The position numbers and the translations under genes were made by a program. A stretch of 64,000 nt of DNA. Origin: CAVORB01 sp963736235. GTDB taxonomy: Bacteria; Pseudomonadota; Gammaproteobacteria; Chromatiales; Chromatiaceae. The first letter of the stretch is position 1. Each line of letters starts with the position of its first letter. Of this stretch, positions 45,483 to 56,364 are shown piece after piece. A model generated the notes under the pieces. The model did not search any database, was not told the origin of the DNA, and saw nothing but the letters and a program-made list of their open reading frames with translations. Location of the stretch: positions 186,001 through 250,000 of the forward strand of contig CAVTOR010000031.1 in assembly GCA_963736235.1 (NCBI GenBank), given 5' to 3'.

Positions 45483-46166
45483 ATGATCGAGCTACGGGAC
45501 GTCAAGAAGGCCTTCAACCAGGGTCGCCACAACGAGGTGTGGGCGGTGCGAGGCATCTCCCTGGACCTGTCGCCGAACCTGGTGACCGTGTTCAAGGGGC
45601 CGAGCGGATCGGGTAAGACCACCCTGCTGGCCATGATCGGCTGCCTGTCCCGACCCACAGCGGGGCGAATCACCCTCGACGGGCGCCTGCTCTCGAACCT
45701 GCCGGAGCGCTTCATGACCCAGATGCGCCGCCGCACCTTCGGCTTCATCTTCCAGCAGTTCAACCTGATCCGCGGGCTGTCGGTGCTGGAAAACGTCATG
45801 CTGCCGGCTTACCCGCTGGCACCCGGGTACGGCGACCTGCGCGCCCGGGCCTTGACGCTGCTGCGGCAGTTCCGCCTGGAGGACAAGGCACAGAACAGGG
45901 CCGAATGGCTGTCGGGCGGCGAGGCCCAGCGCGCCGCCATCTGCCGCGCGCTGATCAACGATCCTGCCATCCTGATCGCCGACGAGCCCACGGCGAACCT
46001 GGACTCCCGGCTCTCGCGCGAGCTCGTCGCCATGCTCGGAGACCTGGTGGACATGGGCAAGACGGTGCTGGTGAGCTCTCACGACCCGATCGTGTTCGCG
46101 TCTTCCCGCGTGTCCGCGGTGGTGGAGATGCGCGACGGCCTGCTGGCGGGTGACGAGCAGTGCTGA
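45483..46166 (+). CDS. ABC transporter ATP-binding protein (LolD/MacB type)
   Basis: The protein of about 227 residues has Walker A GPSGSGKTT, the Q-loop in FGFIFQQFNLI, the signature LSGGEAQR (in WLSGGEAQRAAICRAL) and Walker B ILIADEPTANLD, with the switch His in SSHDP. It partners the FtsX-like permease just upstream. Such exporters move lipoproteins, peptides or metals out of the membrane; the neighbouring NosL-like and thioredoxin-like genes suggest copper or redox-protein maturation. The stop overlaps the next gene. Confidence 0.9.
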   Translation: MIELRDVKKAFNQGRHNEVWAVRGISLDLSPNLVTVFKGPSGSGKTTLLAMIGCLSRPTAGRITLDGRLLSNLPERFMTQMRRRTFGFIFQQFNLIRGLSVLENVMLPAYPLAPGYGDLRARALTLLRQFRLEDKAQNRAEWLSGGEAQRAAICRALINDPAILIADEPTANLDSRLSRELVAMLGDLVDMGKTVLVSSHDPIVFASSRVSAVVEMRDGLLAGDEQC

Positions 46167-47167
46167 TCTCCCCCGCGGTGCTGGCGCTGAACGGGGTCGC
46201 CGTCACGGTGACCCTCTTGATGCTGTTCGCCACCGGTTTCGGGCTTCAGGTGGTGCGGCATTGGGACATCGAGAGCGGGAGCGAGCGCCAGCTGACCCTG
46301 GAGCGGCGGACCTATCTGATCTCGACCCTGGTGACCTGGTGCTTCGCCGCCGAGCTGGTCTCACTGTTGCTGTTCGTCTACAACGCCGAGCAGATGTCCA
46401 CCCAGCTCGTGGGCGCCATGTGCGCCACCGGCGTGCTCAATGCCAATCCCTGGGGCTGGCCGACCCTGTTCCTCAAGATCGCGGTGTTTTTTGCCGGCGC
46501 CGCCTGGCTGATGCTGAACCGGGTGGACAACCAGGCCCGGGACTATCCCCTGATCCGGGTCAAGTACGGGCTGCTGCTCGTCCTGCTGCCGCTGGTCGGC
46601 CTCGGGGCGGCGGCCCAGCTCCTGTTCTTCCTCGGACTCGATCCGGACGTCATCACCTCCTGCTGCGGGGCACTCTTCACACCGGAGGCGGCCGGCGTCG
46701 CGGCAACGGTTTCCGGCTTCGACCCCGCCCTCTCACTGCTTGCCCTGTATCTCGGCGGGATCGCGGTGCTCAACGGGGGGCTCATGTACCTCCACCACCG
46801 ACGCAGCGGGATGGCCTTCACGGTCGCCGCCTCGGCGGCCTTCCTTACCGCAATCGCGGGCGTCGTATCCGCGGTGGCCCTGTACGTGTACGAGCACCCC
46901 CACCATCACTGCCCGTTCTGCGTCCTGAAGCCCGGTCATGGGTTCATCGGCTACTGGTTGTATCTGCCGCTGCTCGCCGCCACCGCGCTGTCCCTCGGCG
47001 TCGGCCTGATCTCGCACTGGCGGCGGGTGCCGAGCCTGGCAACGGTCATCGAGGCGGACGGGGGCCGCTTCGCGTCCACCGCCCTGGTCTTGTTCGGCAT
47101 TTTCTACGTGGTCGCAACCTACGCAGTGGTCGGCTCCGGCCTGACCATGGAGGGGGTCTGGTGGTGA
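46160..47167 (+). CDS. Polytopic membrane protein with a HHHCPFC loop
   Basis: The 335-residue protein has about eight membrane helices. Extramembrane or interfacial metal-ligand-like groups stand out: AMCATGVLNANPWGWPTLFL, ITSCCGALF, YLHHRRSGM and YEHPHHHCPFCVLKPGHGF. I do not recognise a named family. It starts at GTG 46160 within the end of the ATPase gene and overlaps the next gene by GTGA, so it is an integral part of this operon, possibly a copper or thiol transport component. Confidence 0.65.
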   Translation: MLISPAVLALNGVAVTVTLLMLFATGFGLQVVRHWDIESGSERQLTLERRTYLISTLVTWCFAAELVSLLLFVYNAEQMSTQLVGAMCATGVLNANPWGWPTLFLKIAVFFAGAAWLMLNRVDNQARDYPLIRVKYGLLLVLLPLVGLGAAAQLLFFLGLDPDVITSCCGALFTPEAAGVAATVSGFDPALSLLALYLGGIAVLNGGLMYLHHRRSGMAFTVAASAAFLTAIAGVVSAVALYVYEHPHHHCPFCVLKPGHGFIGYWLYLPLLAATALSLGVGLISHWRRVPSLATVIEADGGRFASTALVLFGIFYVVATYAVVGSGLTMEGVWW

Positions 47168-47703
47168 ACGGCATACCCTCGTCGGCGAGCGCACGCGGGC
47201 CGCGGGGCCGGGTCGGCGCGGGTCTCTCCCTGACCCTCTTTCTGGCGCTGCTCCTGAGCGGCTGCGGCGATGCGCCGCCCCCGCTACGCAACGGCGAGCC
47301 GGCACCGGGGTTCACGCTGCCGCGGCTCGACGGTCCTCCCCTCGCCTTCCCCGCCGACCTCCGAGGCCAGGTCGTCGCAGTGCGCTTCTGGGCGGACTGG
47401 TGCCCCTTCTGCGAGAGCGAGATGCGCGACATCGAGCCGGTGTACCGCACGTACCGCGATCGCGGGCTGGTCGTGCTCGCCGTCAACGTGCGTCAGGACC
47501 GGGAGACGGCCACAAGATTCATAGAGGGCCTCGGGGTCTCCTACGAGGTGCTGCTGGATGAGGACGGGGCCGTGGCCCGCGCCTACGGCGTCATCGGCCT
47601 TCCCACCACCTTTTTCCTCGACCGGGAGGGACGGCTCGCCACCCGCGTCCTCGGCGAGTCCACGCCGGAGGTGTTCGAGCGCATCGTCGGAGAGCTCTTG
47701 TGA
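47164..47703 (+). CDS. Thioredoxin-like (TlpA/ResA) lipoprotein
   Basis: The 179-residue protein has a lipoprotein signal (LFLALLLSGCGDAP) and a TlpA/ResA-type domain with the active site WADWCPFCESEM and the cis-Pro loop GVIGLPTTFFLD. It probably acts as a periplasmic thiol reductase, for example keeping cysteines of cytochromes or copper chaperones reduced. It starts at GTG 47164 overlapping the upstream stop, and its own stop overlaps the following gene. Confidence 0.85.
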   Translation: MNGIPSSASARGPRGRVGAGLSLTLFLALLLSGCGDAPPPLRNGEPAPGFTLPRLDGPPLAFPADLRGQVVAVRFWADWCPFCESEMRDIEPVYRTYRDRGLVVLAVNVRQDRETATRFIEGLGVSYEVLLDEDGAVARAYGVIGLPTTFFLDREGRLATRVLGESTPEVFERIVGELL

Positions 47704-48390
47704 CCGAGGGCTTTACCCTGACCCTGGCCTTCGCCACCGGGCTGTTCGGCGCACTGCATTGCCTCGGGATGTGCAGCGGCATCGCGGGGGGCATCTTCGT
47801 GCGTTACGGCTTCAGCTCGCGGGTGTTGCCGGTGCTCGAGTTCCATGCGGCCCGCATCCTGGTCTACTCGCTGCTGGGCGTCGCCGGGGCCGCCGTCGGG
47901 CGGGTGCTGGTGCAGACCGGGATCGTCGGCAAGACGCAAGGCGTGCTGATGATGGCCGCCGGCGTATTGATCGTCGCCATGGGACTGGACCTGCTGGGCG
48001 TGTTCGCGGCGACGCGGGCAAGGACCATCGCGCACGCCCACCCAGGGAACCGAGGTCATGCTTAGCGATGGCGCACCGCCACCTCGTCCCTGGCTGCCCG
48101 CACTGGCGGGGGCCTTCAACGGTTTCGTGCCTTGCAGCCTGGTTTTTTCCGTGGCGGTGAAGGCCGCGGCGACGGCCGACCCACTGCGGGCCGCGGGCCT
48201 GATGGCGGCGTTCGGCCTGGGCACGCTACCGACCATGGGCCTGGTCAGCCTCACCGGCATGATGATTGGCGCGAAGGCACGCGGCCTGTTCGCTTGCCTC
48301 GCCGCTACCGGCGTCGTCGTCCTCGGCCTTTGGACGCTCTACGAGGGAGCGGTCTTCTTCGACATCATGCGAGGACTGGGCAACTGGTAG
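47700..48390 (+). CDS. UreH/DsbD-like TauE-superfamily membrane protein, apparent frameshift
   Basis: Two adjacent frames together make one six-helix protein: the first half has FATGLFGALHCLGMCSGIAG and ARILVYSLLGVAGAAVG, and the second half has WLPALAGAFNGFVPCSLVFS and FGLGTLPTMGLVSLTGMM. HCxGMC and the GxxPC element are the paired signatures of the UreH/DsbD_2 family, which moves metals or reducing power across the membrane. One extra base before about 48058 explains the split (691 nt minus 1 is 230 codons). It follows the thioredoxin-like gene by a GTGA overlap. Confidence 0.72.
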
Positions 48391-48481
48391 CGACAACCAC
48401 CCTTGACGGCCGCCTCCTGATTTCGACGTTCGGCGCCCCTGGCGCATCTTTCACCCTAGACCAAATAGAGGAGACAGAACC

Positions 48482-49156
48482 ATGTGCGATCATCACGACG
48501 AAGGACGGCGCCAGACCCTGCGGCGGCTGGCCGCGCTGAGCCTGACGGGGTTCGCCGGGAGCGTGCTGGCGGCTGATGCCCCGGGGGTTGGCGCCCTGAT
48601 CCCGGGCAAGGGATGGGTGGCCGCGAGCGGACAGGCCTGCGAGGGGGACGGCACCCCGCTGCAGTTCATGCCCAGGGGCGCCCCGGACGCAAAGCCTCTC
48701 GAGGACGAGCTCGCCAAGTACCCCAAGTGCCCCTACTGCGGAATGGACCGCACCCAATGGAACCATAGCCGCCACCTGGTCCAATACGACGACCATCTGG
48801 TGGACGGCACCTGTTCCCTCCACTGTCTGGCGATCAGCCTGTCGCTGAATCTCGACCGCGGGCCCAAGGCCATCTACGCCGCGGACTTCGGGTCCAGCGA
48901 GGAGATCAAACCCCTGATCCCGGTGGACGGGGCCACCTACCTCATCGGCAGCAAGCTCAAGCCCACAATGAGCAAGACCAGCAAGATGGCCTTTGCCTCC
49001 GCAGACTCCGCCAACGCGGTCCAGGGCGAACAAGGCGGCGAGCTCGGCGGCTTCGACGACGCCCTGCGCCGCACCTACGCGGACATGGCGGAGGACACGC
49101 TGATGATCCGCCAGCGCCGGGGCGAGCGTCGCGTAAAGATGATGCAGAAGGGCTGA
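48482..49156 (+). CDS. NosL-family protein, long version
   Basis: The 224-residue protein has an N-terminal segment with Cys/His (MCDHHDEGRRQT), a short export-type signal (LAALSLTGFAGSVLAADA) and a NosL-like domain with the metal motif KCPYCGMDRTQWNHSRHLVQ and a later DGTCSLHC. NosL proteins are Cu(I)-binding lipoproteins that deliver copper to nitrous oxide reductase; here no nosZ is in the window. The RR in GRRQTLRRLAALS might be a Tat signal. A strong GGAGACAGAACC precedes the start. Confidence 0.8.
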   Translation: MCDHHDEGRRQTLRRLAALSLTGFAGSVLAADAPGVGALIPGKGWVAASGQACEGDGTPLQFMPRGAPDAKPLEDELAKYPKCPYCGMDRTQWNHSRHLVQYDDHLVDGTCSLHCLAISLSLNLDRGPKAIYAADFGSSEEIKPLIPVDGATYLIGSKLKPTMSKTSKMAFASADSANAVQGEQGGELGGFDDALRRTYADMAEDTLMIRQRRGERRVKMMQKG

Positions 49157-49174
49157 TTCCGCGGAGACCGTCTT

Positions 49175-49690
49175 ATGCGCCAGTCATCTCGCGCACCGGT
49201 TCTGGCGTGGCTCCTGGTCCTGATGACCATGTCGGCCACCGCGCCCGGCGAGTCGGTGTCGGTGCCGGATCCCGGGCCGCGGGACACCTGCCCGGTGTGC
49301 GGGATGTTCGTCGGCAAATACCCGGAGTGGACGGCCACCGTGCTCTACAAGGATGGTCATGCCCACCACTTCGACGGAGCCAAGGACCTCTTCAAGTACC
49401 TGCTCGACCTGCCCAAGTGGGCACCCGGCCATGAGGCCGGAGACATCACCGCCGTCGCCGCGACCGATTACTACAGCCTGGAACGCATCGCCGCCCGCGG
49501 CGCCTGGTACGTGATCGGCTCGGACGTGCTCGGACCCATGGGGCACGAGCTGATCCCACTTGCGACCAGGGAAGATGCCCAGGAATTCATGGACGACCAC
49601 GCGGGACGACGCATACTCCGTTTCGACGAGGTGACGCCTCAGCTTCTTCTGGACCTGGATGGAGGGCGCTTCGGCCACCCCGGCGACTGA
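49175..49690 (+). CDS. NosL-family protein, short version
   Basis: The 171-residue protein has a signal peptide (VLAWLLVLMTMSATAPG) and a NosL domain beginning DTCPVCGMFVGKYPEWTATV, with YYSLERIAARGAWYVIGSDV and PMGHELIPLATREDAQEF. The Cys-x2-Cys-Gly-Met motif is the Cu(I) site of the family. It is the last gene of the operon. Two different NosL-like genes in a row without nosZ suggest a copper-delivery route to some other enzyme. Confidence 0.85.
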   Translation: MRQSSRAPVLAWLLVLMTMSATAPGESVSVPDPGPRDTCPVCGMFVGKYPEWTATVLYKDGHAHHFDGAKDLFKYLLDLPKWAPGHEAGDITAVAATDYYSLERIAARGAWYVIGSDVLGPMGHELIPLATREDAQEFMDDHAGRRILRFDEVTPQLLLDLDGGRFGHPGD

Positions 49691-49735
49691 ATCGCGGGGC
49701 ACACGGGGACACTGAGTGCGCGGCACGGATTCGCC

Positions 49736-49768
49736 GCCCGCGCCCCCAGAGTGCTTGGGGGCGCGGGC
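49736..49768. terminator. Bidirectional hairpin between nosL-like gene and ppk1
   Basis: GCCCGCGCCCCCA and TGGGGGCGCGGGC form a perfect 13-bp stem with a 7-nt loop, placed between two convergent genes. There is no T-tract, but the stem is very stable and the position suits a terminator. Confidence 0.6.
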
Positions 49769-49786
49769 AACACCCTCGCTTCGGCG

Positions 49787-52069
<2,283 letters not shown>

Positions 52070-52286
52070 GGAAGGGTTCCGGCTGCTTGGTTGGGAAGAT
52101 GCGGTGCCATCGGTTATTTTAACCACCAAGCGTGATGAGCGATGGATGTCCTGCGTCATCTTTCGGTAACAATCTTCCTACCCCCACGATGGTCAGTTCA
52201 GGGCTATTCCGAGTATCGCAAAGCGGTAGCGATCGCCCCCCGGTCGCCCGACGCGCAGGCATCGCACGTCGTGAGGTGGCGCAGGC
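52070..52286. promoter_or_regulatory. Divergent region between ppk1 and cmoA
   Basis: The AT-rich GGTTATTTTAACCACC at about 52113-52128 contains the palindrome GGTTA-TTT-TAACC (52113-52125), which could be an operator close to the ppk1 promoter. No clear -35/-10 pair or Pho box could be supported. Confidence 0.3.
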
Positions 52287-53021
52287 GTGAGCGGCGACGC
52301 CCGCGACGACCTCTTCGCCCGCCCGCGCGCCGCTTCGGAGCCGTTTCGGTTCGATGAGGCCGTGGCCCGCGTGTTTCCCGATATGGTGAGCCGCTCCGTC
52401 CCCTGCTACCGGCAGCTCGTCGAGCTCACCGGCCTGCTGGGGGCGCGCTTTGTGCAAACGGGTAGCCGCTGCTACGACCTCGGCTGTTCCCTGGGGGCGG
52501 TTACCTTCTCCCTCCTGAAGCAGGCACCGGACGCCGACTACCGGGTGATCGCCGTGGACAACTCGACGGCTATGGTGTCGGCCCTGGCGGACCGCCTGCG
52601 AGAGTCCGCCGCTTCGCAACGGGTGAGCCCGGTATGCGCCGACCTCGCCTCGGTGCGCATCCAGAACGCCTCCCTGGTGGTGCTCAACCTCACCCTGCAG
52701 TTCGTGCCCCCGGAGCGGCGGCAAGACCTGCTCGGCGACATCCGCCGTGGCCTAGTGCCGGGCGGCGCGCTGATCCTCAGCGAAAAAATCGTCGCTATGG
52801 ACCCGCAAGAACAGCGGCTTCTCACCGCTCTGCACGAGGACTTCAAGCGCGCCAACGGCTACAGCGCATTGGAGATCAGCCAAAAGCGCGCCGCACTGGA
52901 GCGGGTGCTGACCCCGGAGGCACCCGAGGTGCTGGCCGAACGCCTGCGACGCGCGGGTTTCGACCATCAGATTCGATGGTTTCAGTGCCTGAATTTCATC
53001 TCGCTCCTAGCGTGGACCTGA
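52287..53021 (+). CDS. cmoA: Carboxy-S-adenosyl-L-methionine synthase
   Basis: CmoA makes carboxy-SAM from SAM and prephenate for tRNA wobble uridine modification. The 244-residue product has the methyltransferase fold with CYDLGCSLGAVTFSLL (SAM motif), VIAVDNSTAMV, LVVLNLTLQFVPPERR and the conserved LSEKI segment. The length matches the family. GTG 52287 is the start that gives the usual N-terminus (MSGDARDDLFARP). It overlaps cmoB at its end. Confidence 0.94.
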   Translation: MSGDARDDLFARPRAASEPFRFDEAVARVFPDMVSRSVPCYRQLVELTGLLGARFVQTGSRCYDLGCSLGAVTFSLLKQAPDADYRVIAVDNSTAMVSALADRLRESAASQRVSPVCADLASVRIQNASLVVLNLTLQFVPPERRQDLLGDIRRGLVPGGALILSEKIVAMDPQEQRLLTALHEDFKRANGYSALEISQKRAALERVLTPEAPEVLAERLRRAGFDHQIRWFQCLNFISLLAWT

Positions 53022-53992
53022 CGCGCTACGACGGCTTTTTCGCCCGGATGGAAGACGCGGGCCTGGGCGCCTGGGTTTCCGATCTGCGCGCTCGGCTGGC
53101 CTCGAAGATAGACGTGGATGCGCACGGCGACCTTCCCCGTTGGCGGTCCGCGGTTGCAAGGCTGCCGGATCTGGCGCCGGCCCGTGTCGAGTTGAATGCC
53201 GCGTGGGTCGGCGCTACCGGCGACCAGCCTCTGGACGAGCAGGCGCGCGAAGCAATGCGCGCGCTGCTGATGGAGCTCCATCCCTGGCGCAAGGGACCCT
53301 TCTGCCTGCACGGCATCCGGATCGACACCGAATGGCGGTCGGACTGGAAATGGGACCGGCTCGCCGATGCGGTCGCGCCGCTGGCGGGGCGATCGGTGCT
53401 GGACGTGGGCTGCGGCAACGGCTACCACTGCTGGCGCATGGCGGGAGCCGGCGCGCGCCTGGTGCTGGGAATCGACCCCGCCACGCTGTACCTGATGCAA
53501 TTCCTCGCGGTGCAAGGTTTCTTGCGGATTCCGCAGGTCACGGTCCTGCCCCTGGCACTCGAAGACCTCCCGCGGGGGATGACCGGCTTCGACACCGTCT
53601 TCTCGATGGGGGTGCTCTACCATCGTCGCTCGCCGATCGACCACCTGCTGCACCTGCGAAGCCTTCTTCGCCCGGGCGGCGAGTTGGTGCTGGAAACGCT
53701 GGTGATCGACGGGCGCGGCGACGGCGTCCTGGTGCCGCCGCGCCGCTACGCCAGGATGCGCAACGTCAGGTTCATCCCCACGCCGAGCGCGCTCGTGACC
53801 TGGCTCGGCCGCTGCGGCTTTCGCAGTATCCGTGTAGTGGACGTGACCACGACCACGACGCGGGAGCAACGCTCCACCGAGTGGATGCGGTTCGAGTCCC
53901 TCGCCGAGTGCCTGGACCCGGAAGACCAGACCCGGACGCTGGAGGGCCATCCCGCACCCCGGCGGGCGATCGTCATCGCCGAGGCGGGCTAG
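53012..53992 (+). CDS. cmoB: tRNA U34 carboxymethyltransferase
   Basis: CmoB transfers the carboxymethyl group from carboxy-SAM to 5-hydroxyuridine-34 of tRNA. Family motifs are WRKGPFCLHGIRIDTEWRSD, SVLDVGCGNGYHCWRMAGAG, TVFSMGVLYHRRSPIDHL and PAPRRAIVIAEAG. GTG 53012 (VDLTRYDGFFARM) gives 326 residues, close to the E. coli protein; an in-frame ATG at 52976 would add 12 residues inside cmoA. The overlap with cmoA indicates translational coupling. Confidence 0.93.
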   Translation: MDLTRYDGFFARMEDAGLGAWVSDLRARLASKIDVDAHGDLPRWRSAVARLPDLAPARVELNAAWVGATGDQPLDEQAREAMRALLMELHPWRKGPFCLHGIRIDTEWRSDWKWDRLADAVAPLAGRSVLDVGCGNGYHCWRMAGAGARLVLGIDPATLYLMQFLAVQGFLRIPQVTVLPLALEDLPRGMTGFDTVFSMGVLYHRRSPIDHLLHLRSLLRPGGELVLETLVIDGRGDGVLVPPRRYARMRNVRFIPTPSALVTWLGRCGFRSIRVVDVTTTTTREQRSTEWMRFESLAECLDPEDQTRTLEGHPAPRRAIVIAEAG

Positions 53993-54052
53993 ACCGCCGC
54001 CGGACTGCCTCCAATCGCGAGGTAAGCGGAACGCGCCAGCAGCGATGCGCGG

Positions 54053-54496
54053 CTATTGGAACCCCTTCTTGAGCCGGTCCACGAGTTCGCCGCCCTGCTT
54101 CAGCATCGCCGTCTTGACCGCCTCCGCGAGCTCCGGCCTGGAAAGTGTCCGTCCGTTCAGGGTCATCTGCGAGGGTGAGGTCGAAAAGGCAGAGAGGGGA
54201 TCGGAGAGGGCGAGAGCAGTGTCGTCCACCGCATCGTAGCGATAGTGGCAGATCGCCTGGCCGTTGCCCCCCGGGGCCGCGTAGTCCACCCGAACCGCGG
54301 CGGACTCCCGCCCGCGCACCTCAGTCGAGACCGCTTGCCAGGTGACGTTCTGCGGCGCGCCGAGGAGGGAAATCACCATGTCCTTGCACAGGGTCACCCG
54401 CACGTCCTCCTGCGGGTTTGAGCAGCCCGCGATCCACAGACCAAGGCCGAGCAAGCCAGCCACGGGGACGGGAGCGAACCTGGAAGAATGCTTCAC
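54053..54496 (-). CDS. Hypothetical lipoprotein
   Basis: The 147-residue protein has a lipoprotein signal (LLGLGLWIAGCSNPQ). The mature domain contains LCKDMVISLLGAPQNVTWQ, VRVDYAAPGGNGQAICHYRY with two Cys that may pair, and a polar C-terminal helix (AVKTAMLKQGGELVDRL). I do not recognise the family. It is transcribed towards cmoB, as a single gene. Confidence 0.65.
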   Translation of the reverse strand: MKHSSRFAPVPVAGLLGLGLWIAGCSNPQEDVRVTLCKDMVISLLGAPQNVTWQAVSTEVRGRESAAVRVDYAAPGGNGQAICHYRYDAVDDTALALSDPLSAFSTSPSQMTLNGRTLSRPELAEAVKTAMLKQGGELVDRLKKGFQ

Positions 54497-54887
54497 GGAT
54501 GGACTCCTAATCGGGCAAGGAATGGGCCCCGGGACACGGGGGCAGTGTACGCCACCTCCCCTTTCAGTCCCAGGCCGCTTGTGGCCTCGCTGCCTTCATT
54601 TGGTACCGCAGCCCCAACCCTACTTATCGTCATGATCGATTGATCGGATATTTTTAAACGATTTCTCTAATCACTTACGGAGACCCAAACTCGACTCAGC
54701 GCCGAATAACCCGCGGCCGATCCAGATTCGCCAGATCGAGCACTTCCTGCAGGCCGACCCCGCCTCCGGGACGGGTGTCGCGAAGGGCCTGGGCATCGGA
54801 CGTCACGAACCTGTACGCGGCCGCGTAGGCACAACTTGAGACCACAGGGACGTTGTCGGCGAACACTCACAACCTTTGGAGAGAACG
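54497..54887. other. Intergenic region
   Basis: An AT-rich patch around 54610-54675 (GATCGATTGATCGGATAT then TTTTTAAACGATTTC) may hold promoters. A minus-strand frame of 56 codons (GTG 54866 to 54696, containing FVTSDAQALRDTRPG and LANLDRPRVIRR) is gene-like in style but has no identifiable family or ribosome site, so it is only noted. Confidence 0.35.
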
Positions 54888-55046
54888 ATGGAAACAACCC
54901 ACCCCGAATCCGCGACCCGCGAACAGCCGAGACAGATGTCCGAGCAGTGGCTGCGCGTGCTCGACCTGGGCGTCGAACGCGCGCCGCGCGAGGACGAGCC
55001 GTTGGCCCTGCGCCTGTGGGCCGGGCTGGTCTGGTCCTTCTCTTGA
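54888..55046 (+). CDS. Small 52-residue protein
   Basis: ATG 54888 is preceded by GGAGAGAACG, a good ribosome site. The product is METTHPESATREQPRQMSEQ, then WLRVLDLGVERAPREDEPLA and LRLWAGLVWSFS, an acidic start with an amphipathic helix and a Trp-rich end. The codon usage is typical of the region. No family is recognised. It stands alone between two minus-strand genes, so its own promoter would be needed. Confidence 0.4.
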   Translation: METTHPESATREQPRQMSEQWLRVLDLGVERAPREDEPLALRLWAGLVWSFS

Positions 55047-55137
55047 CCCGCCGAGCCCATTACGGCGGGCTCCCCAACAGGGCCGGGTCGGCAAACGCGG
55101 CGGATGGCGGGGCAAGCGCCCCGCCTCGCTTGGCGCG

Positions 55138-56181
55138 TTACAGCTCCGGCTTGGGCGTCTGCGCGGTCTCCGGCGGCAGGACCGGATACTCGATGCTGGG
55201 CTGCTCGCCCGTCAGGCCCTGCAGGAACAAGGCGATCAGCGCCGCCTCCTCGTCCTCGAGCTTCGTGCCGAGCTGGGCGACGCCCATGATGGACACTGCC
55301 TGCTTCAGGTCCCAGACCTGACCCGAATGGAAATAGGGCGCCGTAAGGGCGATGTTACGCAGGGGTGCGGCGCGGAACACGTACTCATCGGAGGCCGTCT
55401 TGGTCACGGCAAAACGCCCCTTGTCCTCCGGGGGCAAGATGTCCGCGCCAGGCTTCTTGACCAGGCCGAAGGGGAAGTATTGCTGACCGCCGAAGTTCAC
55501 GCCCGAGTGGCAGGCGGTGCAGCCCTTGTCGACGAACAGCTCGAGGCCGATCTTCTGGTCCGGAGTCAGCGCCGCGTCGTTGCCCTCGAGCCACTGGTCG
55601 AAGGGCGAAGCCGGGGTCACCAGGGTGACCTCGAAGGCCTCGATAGCCTTGGCCATGTTATCGAAGGTGACCGGATCGGCCTCACCGGGAAACGCCTTGC
55701 CGAAACGCTCCACATACTCCGGCATGCTGTTTAGGGTGATGACCACGTTCTCGGGCTTGTTGGCCATTTCCACCCCGGCCTGCACCGGACCCTTGGCTTG
55801 TGCCTTCAGGTCCTCGGCACGGCCGTCCCAGAACTGCGCCTTGTTGAAGACCGCGTTGAGCACCGTCGGCGAGTTGCGCGGCCCCTTCTGCCAGCCATGA
55901 CCGACGGAGGTAGGCAGGTTGTCGTCGCCGCCGGTGGCCAGATTGTGGCAGGTGTTACAGCTGATGACGCCGCTGGCGGAAAGGCGGGGGTCGAAGAACA
56001 GCATTCGCCCGAGATCGATCTTCTCCCGCGTAAGCGGATTATCGGTGACGGCCTGGGTGGCGTAGGGAACGACCTCCAGACCGACATCCTTCGCCTTTTC
56101 CCGCAGCTGCTCATCGCCCGCGAACGCCGATGTCGCCGCCACCCCTGCCGCTACTGCCAGTGAGATCAATCTGCGCTTCAT
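55138..56181 (-). CDS. Periplasmic dihaem cytochrome c peroxidase
   Basis: The 347-residue enzyme has a signal peptide (RRLISLAVAAGVAATSAFA) and two haem sites, ISCNTCHNLATGGDD (peroxidatic side) and KGCTACHSGVNFGGQ (electron-transferring side). MauG/CcpA motifs RNSPTVLNAVFNKAQFWDGR, the EEF/EEV-type helix and a C-terminal RAAPLRNIALTAPYFHSG are complete. It reduces hydrogen peroxide with electrons from cytochromes c. ATG 56181 follows GAGGGCAAGTTC. No FNR-type site was seen upstream. Confidence 0.94.
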   Translation of the reverse strand: MKRRLISLAVAAGVAATSAFAGDEQLREKAKDVGLEVVPYATQAVTDNPLTREKIDLGRMLFFDPRLSASGVISCNTCHNLATGGDDNLPTSVGHGWQKGPRNSPTVLNAVFNKAQFWDGRAEDLKAQAKGPVQAGVEMANKPENVVITLNSMPEYVERFGKAFPGEADPVTFDNMAKAIEAFEVTLVTPASPFDQWLEGNDAALTPDQKIGLELFVDKGCTACHSGVNFGGQQYFPFGLVKKPGADILPPEDKGRFAVTKTASDEYVFRAAPLRNIALTAPYFHSGQVWDLKQAVSIMGVAQLGTKLEDEEAALIALFLQGLTGEQPSIEYPVLPPETAQTPKPEL

Positions 56182-56364
56182 GAACTTGCCCTCCGCTCGC
56201 AATCGTTGGTCTCTAGAAATTTAACTCGCACCCGATCCCGTGGGGAAAGGCTAAAAGGGAAGCGACGGCCGCCTCCATGATTTTTCGCAGCCCGACACAC
56301 CGGCCGCCACTGGTACAAAGGAGACCGCGAGACCTGCCGGTTCGGGCTGGGCAGCCGGACCCGC

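Noticed and set aside
46150..47163. A long N-terminal extension of the thioredoxin-like lipoprotein
   Set aside because: It is another frame of the membrane-protein gene at 46160-47167. The lipoprotein signal begins only after 47164.
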